64,000 nt of DNA from Achromobacter sp. HZ34. Lineage in GTDB: Bacteria > Pseudomonadota > Gammaproteobacteria > Burkholderiales > Burkholderiaceae_B. The position numbers were made by a program, and so were the translations under genes. Shown here in pieces: positions 1-7,874 of the stretch. The stretch's first letter is position 1. The number at the start of each line of letters is the position of its first letter. Below the pieces are notes generated by a model, which saw only the letters and a list, made by a program, of their open reading frames with translations, was not told where the DNA came from and searched no databases. The stretch spans positions 558,001-622,000 of the forward strand of contig NZ_NJIX01000002.1 of the NCBI RefSeq assembly GCF_002209485.1. The letters run 5' to 3'.

Positions 1-57
1 CCCCGCGACCAAAGCGGTGAAAGCAAGCATTACAACGAGAAGGGCTTTGTTCTTCAT
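1..57 (-). CDS. 5' fragment of a small exported protein, probably a lipoprotein
   Basis: Only the first 19 codons lie in the window; the gene continues leftward past base 1. The peptide starts MKNKALLVVMLAFTALVAG: a positive N-terminus, then a hydrophobic stretch ending in LVAG, which would be a lipobox if the next residue is Cys. A good ribosome site (AAAGGAAAG) lies 4-6 bases before the ATG on the minus strand. Small entericidin-like lipoproteins of this group begin in a similar way, but the mature part is not visible, so no function is assigned. Confidence 0.55.
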   Translation of the reverse strand, partial: MKNKALLVVMLAFTALVAG

Positions 58-269
58 GGTCTTTCCTTTGATAGGCAATAAAGAAAAATCGATCGAATGG
101 GTCGATTCCCGTCACCTCAACAGCAAACGGCGTGCCCGGGTAAGTTCCCGTGCCGTTACGTTTTAGTACGGTTCTTCCGTACCGACCTCCCGCTGCTTTC
201 CCCCGCCGGCGCGGGCACGGCATATGCCACTTTCGCCGCAGCAGTCACAACCGCAGACCGGAGGCCTTC

Positions 270-485
270 ATGTCCACCAAGCCCGACATTGCACCGAACA
301 CTCTCAACCCGCGTACGCTCGACTCCGCCGACGTCCCCGAGGTCCTGGCTCAAAACGCGGTTCCCAGCATTCACCGGGAGCCCGCACCGGGCGAACCGCC
401 CTTGCCCGACGAGCCCCCTCTGCCCGGCGATCCGCCGTTGCCGGGCGATCCCCCGGGATCGCCCCCGTCCCCTCAGGCGCAGTGA
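270..485 (+). CDS. Small proline-rich hypothetical protein (71 aa)
   Basis: The ATG at 270 is preceded by a strong ribosome site (CGGAGG, 259-264), which makes it a better start than the longer in-frame possibility at 150. The first 40 residues are ordinary (STKPDIAPNTLNPRTL...). The rest is almost entirely a proline/glycine/acidic tract built on a PPLPGD-type motif repeated about four times (PPLPDE, PPLPGD, PPLPGD, PPGSPP). There is no signal peptide or membrane segment. I do not recognise a family. The repeat resembles disordered, possibly SH3-like or surface-exposed linkers, but no function can be claimed. A hairpin about 60 bases downstream could end the transcript. Two overlapping reading frames exist on either strand, and the ribosome site is the main reason to prefer this one. 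Confidence 0.5.
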   Translation: MSTKPDIAPNTLNPRTLDSADVPEVLAQNAVPSIHREPAPGEPPLPDEPPLPGDPPLPGDPPGSPPSPQAQ

Positions 486-548
486 TGAACTACCCACCCT
501 GACCTCGGGTGCGAACCTGAAACGCCATTGCTGAATTAAAATCGCACC

Positions 549-573
549 AGCGGCCGCATGACGCGGCCGCTTT
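549..573 (+). terminator. Intrinsic terminator-like hairpin
   Basis: A 9-bp perfect stem (AGCGGCCGC / GCGGCCGCT) with loop ATGAC is followed by TTT. It lies 63 bases after the small proline-rich gene and 33 bases before the next start codon. The T-run is short. Confidence 0.5.
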
Positions 574-605
574 GCATTGCGCCATAAGCGGCGCCGGACC
601 TCATC

Positions 606-2228
606 ATGTTGCGCATTTCAGAAATCAAGCTGCCTCTCGACCATGCCGAGGATGCACTTCGTCTGGCTATTCTCCAAAAACTGGAGATTGCCGCCGACGA
701 CCTCATCTCCTTCTCCATTTATCGGCGTGGCTACGATGCCCGCAAGCAGGCCAACATCCTGCTGGTGTACTCGGTCGACGTCGAGCTGCGCGACGAGGCA
801 GCCGTCCTGGCCCGCCACAGCGGCTCGCCGCATGTGGCCCCCACGCCGGACATGACCTACCGCTTTGTCGCCAATGCCGCCGCCGCGCCCTCCGCCGCGC
901 GACCGGTGGTGGTGGGCATGGGCCCTTGCGGCCTGTTCGCCGGCCTGATCCTGGCGCAGATGGGTTACCGCCCCATCATCCTCGAACGCGGCAAGGCCGT
1001 GCGTGAACGCACCAAGGACACTTGGGGCCTGTGGCGCAAGGAAGTGCTGCACCCCGAATCCAATGTGCAGTTCGGTGAAGGCGGTGCCGGTACGTTCTCC
1101 GACGGCAAGCTCTACAGCCAGATCAAGGATCCGCGCCATCTGGGCCGCAAGGTACTGGAAGAGTTCGTGCTGGCTGGCGCGCCCGAGGAAATCCTGTGGG
1201 TCAGCAAACCGCACATCGGCACGTTTCGCCTGGTCAGCATGGTGGAAAAGATGCGCGCCACCATCGAGTCGCTGGGCGGCGAGGTGCGCTTCGAACAGCG
1301 CGTAACCGACCTCGACCTGAACCACGGCGAGCTGCGCGGCTTGACGCTGGCCAGCGGCGAATACCTGCCCTGTAGGCATCTGGTGCTGGCCATCGGCCAC
1401 AGCGCGCGCGATACCTTCGAGATGCTGCATCAGCGCGGCGTCTTCCTGGAAGCCAAGCCCTTTTCCATCGGCTTTCGCATCGAGCATCCGCAGTCGCTCA
1501 TCGACCGCGCGCGCTTCGGCAAGTTCGTCAAGCATCCTTTGCTGGGAGCGGCCGATTACAAGCTGGTGCACCACGCCAACAATGGCCGCTCGGTGTACAG
1601 CTTCTGCATGTGCCCCGGCGGCACGGTCGTGGCGGCGACTTCCGAACCCAATCGTGTGGTGACCAATGGCATGAGCCAGTACTCCCGTGCGGAGCGCAAT
1701 GCCAACGCCGGCATCGTTGTCGGCATCACGCCGGACGATTATCCCGGCGGGCCCCTGGCCGGCATCGCGTTCCAGCGGGAGTGGGAATCACGTGCTTATG
1801 AGTTGGGCGGTGGCGGCTATCACGCGCCGGGCCAGACCGTGGGCGATTTCATCGCGGGCCGGGCGTCCACCCAGCTGGGTTCGGTCGAGCCTTCCTACAA
1901 GCCGGGCGTCACGCCCACCGATCTGTCGACGGCCTTGCCGGGCTACGCCGTGGAAGCCATCCGCGAGGCCTTGCCCGCCTTCGATCGCAAGATCAAGGGC
2001 TATGCCATGCACGATGCCGTGCTGACCGCCGTCGAAACCCGCACGTCCTCGCCGCTGCGCATCACGCGCAATAACGACGACTTGCAAAGCGTGAACACCG
2101 CCGGCCTGTTCCCCGCGGGTGAAGGCGCGGGCTATGCGGGCGGGATCTATTCCGCGGCCATCGACGGCATCGAAGTCGCGGAAGCCGTCGCGCGCGACAT
2201 CCTGGCGCGCCAGGCCAAAGTGGCATAA
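606..2228 (+). CDS. FAD-dependent dehydrogenase of the COG2509 type
   Basis: A 540-residue protein with an N-terminal domain of about 95 residues (LRISEIKLPLDH..., then an RRGYDARK segment), followed by a dinucleotide-binding fold starting near residue 101 (VVVGMGPCGLFAGLI). The acidic end of the second beta strand comes at ILERGK. The motif FGEGGAGTFSDGKL and a C-terminal FAD contact (GLFPAGEGAGYAGGI) are typical of the uncharacterised 'NAD(P)/FAD-dependent oxidoreductase' group found widely in bacteria. Length fits the family. It is probably cytosolic because no signal peptide or membrane helix is seen. The substrate is unknown. The gene stands alone and converges with the next flavoprotein, which belongs to a different family. 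Family assignment is from motif recognition. Confidence 0.85.
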   Translation: MLRISEIKLPLDHAEDALRLAILQKLEIAADDLISFSIYRRGYDARKQANILLVYSVDVELRDEAAVLARHSGSPHVAPTPDMTYRFVANAAAAPSAARPVVVGMGPCGLFAGLILAQMGYRPIILERGKAVRERTKDTWGLWRKEVLHPESNVQFGEGGAGTFSDGKLYSQIKDPRHLGRKVLEEFVLAGAPEEILWVSKPHIGTFRLVSMVEKMRATIESLGGEVRFEQRVTDLDLNHGELRGLTLASGEYLPCRHLVLAIGHSARDTFEMLHQRGVFLEAKPFSIGFRIEHPQSLIDRARFGKFVKHPLLGAADYKLVHHANNGRSVYSFCMCPGGTVVAATSEPNRVVTNGMSQYSRAERNANAGIVVGITPDDYPGGPLAGIAFQREWESRAYELGGGGYHAPGQTVGDFIAGRASTQLGSVEPSYKPGVTPTDLSTALPGYAVEAIREALPAFDRKIKGYAMHDAVLTAVETRTSSPLRITRNNDDLQSVNTAGLFPAGEGAGYAGGIYSAAIDGIEVAEAVARDILARQAKVA

Positions 2229-2282
2229 GCCCTTGCCGGCAGGGCGAAAGGCCAGGGATCAGAGTGGAGCCCACGTTGCCGT

Positions 2283-3524
2283 TTACGGCCGCGTGAGCCC
2301 CAGCCGCGCGGCGGCACCGGCGCCGGCGATTGCGCCACCGGCGAAGCAGGCCGTCAGCAGGTAGCCTCCAGTAGGCGCATCCCAATCCAGCATCTCGCCG
2401 GTACAGAAAACGCCCGGCAAGCGACGCAATTGCAGATCCTCGTCCACCTCATCCAGGCGCACGCCACCGGCGCTGCTGATGGCTTCGTCGATGGGCCGCG
2501 GTCCCGACAAGCGTAAAGGCAGGTCCTTGATGCAACGCGCCAGCCAGGCCGGATCATTGAAAGCCTCGGCCGGCGCGCATTCACGCAGCAAGGCCATCTT
2601 CACGCCTTTCAGGTTCAAGCGGCTCTGCAGATGGCTGGACCAGGAACGGGCCCCGCGCGGATGCGCCACGTCCATGGCGACGCGGTCGGCATCCATCTGC
2701 GGCAGCAGATCCACCCGCATTTCCGCGTAACCTTGCGCGCGCCATTGTTCCCGCAGGGCGGCGGACAAGGCATAGACCAGCCCGCCCTCCACACCGCTGG
2801 CGGTCAGGATGAATTCGCCGCGCCGCATGCCCCCCTGCCCGACCCGCGCCGCCACCGCCTTGACCGGCTCGCCGGCATGGCGTTCACGCAAGAACGGCGT
2901 CCACTGCGCATCGAAGCCGCAATTGGACGCCATCAGGTCATTCACGCCGACGCCACGCTCACGCAACAAGGGCACCCAGGCCCCATCCGACCCCAGGCGC
3001 GCCCAACTGGCGCCTCCCAAGGCCAGCACCACGGCATCGGCGCTGGCGCTTACCTGTCCCTGCGGGCTGGCGAAAAGAAGTGCGGACGTGGCCGTCCAGC
3101 CCAGCCACCGATGGCGCATGTGGAACTGCACGCCGGCGGCGCGCAAACGGGCCATCCATGCCCGCAACAGCGGCGCGGCCTTCATTTCCTGGGGAAATAC
3201 GCGCCCGGACGTGCCCACGAAGGTTTGCACCCCCAGGCCCTGTGCCCAATCCCGCAGCGCCTGCGGCGACACCGCGCCCAGCCAGCGTTGCACCAGGGGC
3301 TGGGCCGCCACGTCGTAACGGCCCAGGAATGCCGGCAAGGGCTCGCTATGCGTCAAATTCAGCCCACCCCGTCCCGCCAGCAGGAATTTCCTGCCGGCCG
3401 ACGGCATGGCGTCGTACACCTCCACGCGCGCGCCGGCCGCGGCCAGCACCTCGGCCGCCATCAGGCCGGCAGGACCGGCGCCGATGACGATGGCGGTGGC
3501 TGGAGATTCGAGCGGACGGACCAT
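2283..3524 (-). CDS. HI0933/YhiN-family flavoprotein (TIGR03862-like)
   Basis: A 413-residue protein from the ATG at 3524. An in-frame upstream extension of 31 residues looks non-native (MLRARNRAS...), so the start just before the Rossmann motif was chosen. The motif AIVIGAGPAGLMAAE sits at residues 11-25. It continues with RKFLLAGRGGLNLTHSE, the 'GRGGxNxTxS' signature of HI0933-family flavoproteins, and ends with GEMLDWDAPTGGYLL, the C-terminal FAD-binding signature. Members are predicted flavin oxidoreductases without a settled reaction. No clear ribosome site precedes the start. The gene converges with the COG2509 oxidoreductase to its left and is divergent from the small gene at 3629. Confidence 0.85.
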   Translation of the reverse strand: MVRPLESPATAIVIGAGPAGLMAAEVLAAAGARVEVYDAMPSAGRKFLLAGRGGLNLTHSEPLPAFLGRYDVAAQPLVQRWLGAVSPQALRDWAQGLGVQTFVGTSGRVFPQEMKAAPLLRAWMARLRAAGVQFHMRHRWLGWTATSALLFASPQGQVSASADAVVLALGGASWARLGSDGAWVPLLRERGVGVNDLMASNCGFDAQWTPFLRERHAGEPVKAVAARVGQGGMRRGEFILTASGVEGGLVYALSAALREQWRAQGYAEMRVDLLPQMDADRVAMDVAHPRGARSWSSHLQSRLNLKGVKMALLRECAPAEAFNDPAWLARCIKDLPLRLSGPRPIDEAISSAGGVRLDEVDEDLQLRRLPGVFCTGEMLDWDAPTGGYLLTACFAGGAIAGAGAAARLGLTRP

Positions 3525-3628
3525 GAAAGCGCTTGCGGACGGGCAAAGGCGTAATACTAACCAACCTGCGGCGGGTCGGTTAGCATCGGGGCTGGCGCGG
3601 TTTCGCGCGCGCAGCACAGGATGCCATT

Positions 3629-3985
3629 ATGAGTACTACGTCCACCTCGACGCCCGACCAACCGCAATGGGGCTATGAACGTCCCGATTGCCGGGGCCCC
3701 AATGCGCTGGGCCTTTTCATCGATGACCTGCAACGTGTGCTGGACATCTACGCCGACGACATCGCGGCACAACCGGCCCAGCTTTACGAAGCCCAGGCCC
3801 AGGCCAATGAGTTGGTGCGCCGTTATGCGGCCTTGAAGGGGGTGCCGGCGGCGTTCGAAGGCCAGTCCGTGAACCTGCGCGTGGCGCGTAACAGTGCAGG
3901 ATCGGTACAGCTGGTGCCGTTGTTTTCCGCCGGACTCAAGCAGGCCCTGATAAGCCTCTTGAATGTCGGCGGACCCAGGCAATAG
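3629..3985 (+). CDS. Conserved-looking hypothetical protein (118 aa)
   Basis: The ATG at 3629 follows an AGGA ribosome site by about 8 bases. The product is a soluble protein with a helix-rich central part (ALGLFIDDLQRVLDIYADDIAAQPAQLYEAQAQANELVRR split by short loops), suggesting a helical bundle or coiled coil. It has no signal peptide or transmembrane segment. I do not recognise the family. The amino-acid composition is natural, whereas the antisense frame over the same bases is Arg/His-rich and looks like a shadow. The last 50 bases overlap, tail to tail, the 3' end of the minus-strand gene at 3936-4292. Confidence 0.6.
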   Translation: MSTTSTSTPDQPQWGYERPDCRGPNALGLFIDDLQRVLDIYADDIAAQPAQLYEAQAQANELVRRYAALKGVPAAFEGQSVNLRVARNSAGSVQLVPLFSAGLKQALISLLNVGGPRQ

Positions 3986-4292
3986 CAGCCCGGGTATGCG
4001 TCAGCAGGCTGACGGCGGCGCGCACCAGCCAGGCTGACTGTTCCAGTACGCGTACTCGCGCCGGCCCATCGGCGCATAACAGCACGCGGCCACCGTAGGC
4101 CATCGAGTAGGTCTGGCCGGGTGCGACAGGCATGCGTATGGAAAAAGACGCGTCCCCCAAGGGAACCCATTCCTGCACAACGACACGGCTGCCATGCACC
4201 CCCACGATCGTGCTGTCTGCACGCACGAACAACATGCGGGTTTCTCCCCCCGCCAGACTGATATCCCGAATACGTTCGATTTCTGTGTCCAT
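3936..4292 (-). CDS. Small protein resembling the DUF2917 family (118 aa)
   Basis: The protein begins MDTEIERIRDISLAGGETRM and carries a compact beta-rich core with alternating hydrophobics (LFVRADSTIVGVHGSRVVVQEW), then GQTYSMAYGGRVLLCADGPARVRV and a basic C-terminal helix. This layout, a double-psi/cupin-like small beta protein starting just after the GET-R motif, is what I recall for DUF2917 proteins, whose role is unknown. Members are often found beside transcription regulators. Here the gene is divergent from a MocR regulator, with 179 bases between the two starts, so it may be a target of that regulator. That is an inference. Its 3' end overlaps the plus-strand gene ending at 3985. Confidence 0.55.
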   Translation of the reverse strand: MDTEIERIRDISLAGGETRMLFVRADSTIVGVHGSRVVVQEWVPLGDASFSIRMPVAPGQTYSMAYGGRVLLCADGPARVRVLEQSAWLVRAAVSLLTHTRAAIAWVRRHSRGLSGPA

Positions 4293-4471
4293 TTGACGGC
4301 TCCAACGATCAAAATTGATCTGCCGCCAGATTAGGTTTCACGCAATTGTTCTGGCAGGTACACACTGTGCTTATCTTTATCAAATCAGACGCATAATCAC
4401 AGCTCTGTTATTGTCTATTTCCAGATAATCTGTATCTACCCTGCCCACCCGGGCACCCGCATGATTCGGCC

Positions 4472-5905
4472 ATGGAACCTCTGTATCAACGCTTGGCCGA
4501 TCACTATCGGCAAGCCATTCGTTCTGGCGTATTGGCACCCACGGCACGCATGCCGTCCGTTCGTAACCTCGTAAGACTGCATCACGTCAGTCTGTCCACG
4601 GCGCTGCAAGCCTGTCGCCGCCTGGAAGACGACGGCCTTATCGAAGCGCGCCCCCGTTCAGGTTATTTCGTCGTAAAGCGCAAGCGGGCGACACTACCGC
4701 CCATCGATGAGCCCGAGACCGGCAAAGTGCTGAACCCGGCGTCCTACGTCGGTATCCATGACCGCGTTTCGGATTTCATCGCCAAGTGCGAAATCCACCC
4801 CAACAAGTTCAATTTCGCCACGGCGGTGGCGCCTCCCGACGCCTATCCCACCGATGCGCTGAAGCAATCCATGCTGCGCATGGTGCGGCGCCATCCGCAA
4901 CTGCTCACCAGCACCGTGCCGCATGGCGGCCATCCCTGTCTGCAGGCGGCGCTGGCGCGGCGGGCGCTGGATAGCGGCGTCAACGCCGCGCCGGACGACA
5001 TCCTGGTCACGCACGGCTGCATCGAGGCGCTGAACCTGGCGCTGCGCGCGGTCGCCAGCCCCGGGGACACCATCGCGGTGGAGTCGCCCGCCTACTTCGG
5101 CCTGTTGCAGATCCTGGAAAGCCTGGGCATGCGCGCGCTGGAAATCCCCACCAGCCCGGCTACCGGTATTTCCATCGAAGCCCTGGACCTGGCCTTCCAG
5201 ACGCATGCCGGTATCAAGGCCGTGGTGGCGGTGCCCAATCTGCACAACCCCCTGGGCAGCATCATGAGCGATGCCGACAAGGCCAGGCTGGTGGAACTGT
5301 GCGAACGGCAGAACATTCCGCTGATCGAGGACGACACCTACGGCGCGTTGGCCGAGAGTGACGAACCCTTGCGCGCCGCCAAGGCCTGGGACCGTGAAGG
5401 CAACGTCATTTACTGTGCCTCGCTGCACAAGACCCTGGCGCCGGGATCGCGCCTGGGCTGGCTGATCGGCGGCCGCTGGAAGGCCCGCATCGCGATGATG
5501 AAGTTCGTGCAGAGCCGCCCCAACGAACCGTTGATGCAGCTGGCCGTCGCCGATGTGCTGGGCGCCAAGGCCTATGATCGCCACCTGGTGCGCCTGCGCA
5601 GCCGCCTGAAGGCGCAACGCGAACGCATGGCGCAGGCCATCGCGGATTACTTTCCGCCCGGTACCCGTTTGAGTATTCCGCACGGGGGCATGCTGTTATG
5701 GGTGGAGATGCCCGACGGGCGTTCGTCCAAGTCGGTGTTCGAGACCGCGCTGCCCTTGGGCATACGGGTGGCGCCGGGGCGGATGTTCTCCAACTCCGAT
5801 CGCTACGAACACTTCCTGCGCATAAGCTGCGGCGCGACCTTCACCGCCGATGTGGAGGCGGCGGTCCGCACGCTGGGCCGCATCGTGGCCGGAAAGTCGT
5901 CCTGA
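4472..5905 (+). CDS. MocR-type regulator: GntR winged helix fused to a class I aminotransferase domain
   Basis: A 477-residue protein. Residues 1-70 form a GntR winged helix (LYQRLADHYRQAIRSG, then MPSVRNLVRLHHVSLSTALQA). Residues 110-470 are a fold-type I PLP domain. The Schiff-base lysine is K320 in SLHKTLAPGSRLGW. Other PLP contacts are visible: NLHNPLG (N259), EDDTYG (D287/288, Y290) and the C-terminal arginine in LRISCG. MocR proteins usually sense an amino acid or PLP and switch the divergent gene. The divergent neighbour here is the DUF2917-like gene, with an AT-richer 179-bp spacer that could hold the operator. A free aminotransferase is less likely because the DNA-binding domain is intact. 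Confidence 0.88.
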   Translation: MEPLYQRLADHYRQAIRSGVLAPTARMPSVRNLVRLHHVSLSTALQACRRLEDDGLIEARPRSGYFVVKRKRATLPPIDEPETGKVLNPASYVGIHDRVSDFIAKCEIHPNKFNFATAVAPPDAYPTDALKQSMLRMVRRHPQLLTSTVPHGGHPCLQAALARRALDSGVNAAPDDILVTHGCIEALNLALRAVASPGDTIAVESPAYFGLLQILESLGMRALEIPTSPATGISIEALDLAFQTHAGIKAVVAVPNLHNPLGSIMSDADKARLVELCERQNIPLIEDDTYGALAESDEPLRAAKAWDREGNVIYCASLHKTLAPGSRLGWLIGGRWKARIAMMKFVQSRPNEPLMQLAVADVLGAKAYDRHLVRLRSRLKAQRERMAQAIADYFPPGTRLSIPHGGMLLWVEMPDGRSSKSVFETALPLGIRVAPGRMFSNSDRYEHFLRISCGATFTADVEAAVRTLGRIVAGKSS

Positions 5906-5993
5906 GCGTCGTCGTCCCGAGCGGCGCCGTCCTGCGCGTTGTGCTGCCCGGCGCTGTGTTTCTGGAAGCCTGCGGTTGACCGCGGTGCCGCGC

Positions 5994-6281
5994 TCAGCGG
6001 CCCGCGCGCTCGCTGGGGAAATCCGAGGAACTCAATAACACCGGCAAAGGATGGCTTTCGCGGAACTTGCGTTCCGCCAGTGCGTGCAGGGTGCGGCGAT
6101 TGCCGTGATAGGCATCCAGCAGGCTGGCTTCCTCGACGCCGGCGCCGAAACGGGCCCGCAGCACTTCCCAGGAAACGCCTGCCTGGATGGTGCGCGCGCC
6201 CGCGGCGGTTTCGAACCAGATCACGTGGGCGGAGCGATCGTTGACGGCGTTGTCATTTATGACAATAGTGTTTGCTGCCAT
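5994..6281 (-). CDS. Small hypothetical protein resembling DUF1488 (95 aa)
   Basis: Start ATG at 6281, chosen because GGAGAG lies 5 bases upstream; a 7-codon longer version exists. The product has an N-terminal strand region (NTIVINDNAVNDRSAHVIWF), a central VSWEVLRARFGA helix and a C-terminal HGNRRTLHALAERKFRE helix. The order 'short beta sheet that reads the substrate, SxExLRxxFGA, then RRxxxALAExKF' is like the DUF1488 family of unknown function, but the match is from memory and partial. No signal peptide. It stands alone, convergent with the MocR gene. Confidence 0.55.
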   Translation of the reverse strand: MAANTIVINDNAVNDRSAHVIWFETAAGARTIQAGVSWEVLRARFGAGVEEASLLDAYHGNRRTLHALAERKFRESHPLPVLLSSSDFPSERAGR

Positions 6282-6551
6282 GGAGCTCTCCGTAACGATC
6301 AAGGGTCGTGCAAGGGGGATATATGCGAGCTAATCGTAGCGAAGCCCGGCCTTACCGTGTGTAACGTTAGCAAGCATTCGACGTATTTGGGCAACATCAT
6401 CCAAAAGAAGTTTTGATTTTCCTTGACCACGGCTTCCTGGTGCCGGGCGCGCTACTTGCTCTAGCGTTGGCAACGGTTTGGCGCCTACCCGACGCGCCAC
6501 CGGATTCACACCCGCTGCCCGTATCGACGAGGCGGAGATAAGGAGAAAACC

Positions 6552-6710
6552 ATGACTCTCGGCACCATTCTGTTGATCATCCTGATCCTGCTGCTCGTGG
6601 GCGCCCTGCCCAGCTGGCCGCACAGCCGCAGCTGGGGCTACTACCCGAGCGGCGGCCTTGGCCTGGTCCTGGTCATCGTCATCGTTCTTCTGCTCATGGG
6701 AATGATATGA
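6552..6710 (+). CDS. DUF3309-family small membrane protein (52 aa)
   Basis: A 52-residue protein with a strong ribosome site (AAGGAG, 6540-6545) 6 bases before the ATG. It has two hydrophobic helices: residues 3-19 (LGTILLIILILLLVGAL) and 36-52 (GLGLVLVIVIVLLLMGM). A conserved short loop PSWPHSRSWGYYPSGG joins them. This PxWPHSRxWGYxPSGG loop is the hallmark of DUF3309 proteins, common in proteobacteria and often stress-linked, with no defined function. A strong terminator lies 43 bases downstream, so it is probably a single-gene transcript. Confidence 0.85.
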   Translation: MTLGTILLIILILLLVGALPSWPHSRSWGYYPSGGLGLVLVIVIVLLLMGMI

Positions 6711-6752
6711 GGTCGGGACAGCGCGGCATGAGAACCGCGTAAGGACGCCATC

Positions 6753-6778
6753 GACGCTCCCCCCTGGGGAGCGTCTTT
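6753..6778 (+). terminator. Intrinsic terminator after the DUF3309 gene
   Basis: A 10-bp perfect stem (GACGCTCCCC / GGGGAGCGTC) with a 3-base loop is followed by TTT. It ends where the convergent yddG stop codon begins and probably serves the plus-strand gene. Confidence 0.75.
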
Positions 6779-7731
6779 CATTGGGCGGGCCGGGCGACGC
6801 GACGGGTCGCGTGCCAGCACAACATGGAACCGGCACACACCATGGCCGCGCCCTGCCAGAACGTGAATGAGAGCGGCGCGCTCAGCATGACGGCGGCAAG
6901 CGCCGCCGACAGCAAAGGCGTGAAATACGATGCGGCGGCCATCAGGGTGACATTGCCGTGCAGGATGCCGACATTCCATGCGGCATAGCCGCCGCCCATG
7001 GCGCCGGCCGCCAGCAGGACCTGTATCAGCACATGGATCGACACCTGGGTCGACCCTTGCGCCGGCAGCGGAGTCGTCCCACCCATTTGCGCCGCGCTCT
7101 CGATCCATATCGCGCCGCCATCCTGCAAGGCGTACTGCAACCAGAAGGCCAGTGCGGTCAGGGCGAAGAAAAACGTTATGCCATTGCGTCCCGCTGCCAG
7201 GCGCGTGGTCACCGTGCAATAGGCGGCCCACAGCACCGCGCCCGACAAGGCCAGGCCATAGCTCAAAGGATTGTCGCCGACGCTGGCCAGCGGGCTGGCG
7301 AGCGACCGCGTTTCGCCGCCCTGCGCCCAGAGCACCCCCAGCAAAGCCAGCACCAGCCCCGGCCAGACCAGCCAGCTGGCGCGCTGCCCGTTGAACAGGA
7401 TCGCGAAAGCCACCGTCAGGCTGGGCCACAGGTAGTTGACCATGCTGACCTCGATGGCCTGCTGGCCGCTGTGCGCATACCCCAGCGACAGGGCCAGGCA
7501 GGTCTCATAGGCCACGAACAACAGGCTGCCCAGATAAAGATAGCGGCGCGGGAAGTCACGCAACGAAGGCCAACCCGCCACGAAATACAGCAGACACGCC
7601 CCCGCGGAATAAATCGCCGCCGCGCCCAGCATCGGACCGAGACCCACCGTGACGCTACGAACCAGGCCCACCATCGCGCCCCACAGCAGAATTGCGCACA
7701 GGCCAATCAAGGTAGCTTTGTTGCGAGACAT
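6778..7731 (-). CDS. yddG: YddG-type aromatic amino acid exporter (EamA/DMT family)
   Basis: A 317-residue integral membrane protein with about ten helices in the two EamA repeats. The sequence matches E. coli YddG almost from end to end as I remember it: start NKATLIGLCAILLW, ETCLALSLGYAHSGQQAIEV, MVNYLWPSLTVAFAILFNG, AAYCTVTTRLAAGRNGI, and the C-terminal YAAWNVGILHGNVTLMA and SAPLSFTFWQGA. YddG exports Phe, Tyr, Trp and some analogues such as paraquat. It is a single gene, convergent with the DUF3309 gene and divergent from the EAL-domain gene. No regulator site is evident upstream. Confidence 0.9.
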   Translation of the reverse strand: MSRNKATLIGLCAILLWGAMVGLVRSVTVGLGPMLGAAAIYSAGACLLYFVAGWPSLRDFPRRYLYLGSLLFVAYETCLALSLGYAHSGQQAIEVSMVNYLWPSLTVAFAILFNGQRASWLVWPGLVLALLGVLWAQGGETRSLASPLASVGDNPLSYGLALSGAVLWAAYCTVTTRLAAGRNGITFFFALTALAFWLQYALQDGGAIWIESAAQMGGTTPLPAQGSTQVSIHVLIQVLLAAGAMGGGYAAWNVGILHGNVTLMAAASYFTPLLSAALAAVMLSAPLSFTFWQGAAMVCAGSMLCWHATRRVARPAQ

Positions 7732-7874
7732 AGGTCCTGACGTTGTTGCGCTGTATCAAAACAGCGAAAATACAAAAAAATCAAAATACAAGCCAGATAA
7801 TCAATTGCGTGTCTACACGCTTGCGGCAGCCTCGGCCCGTGTCGCGGCGGCGCGCAGCACATGGAGTTTGAAGT

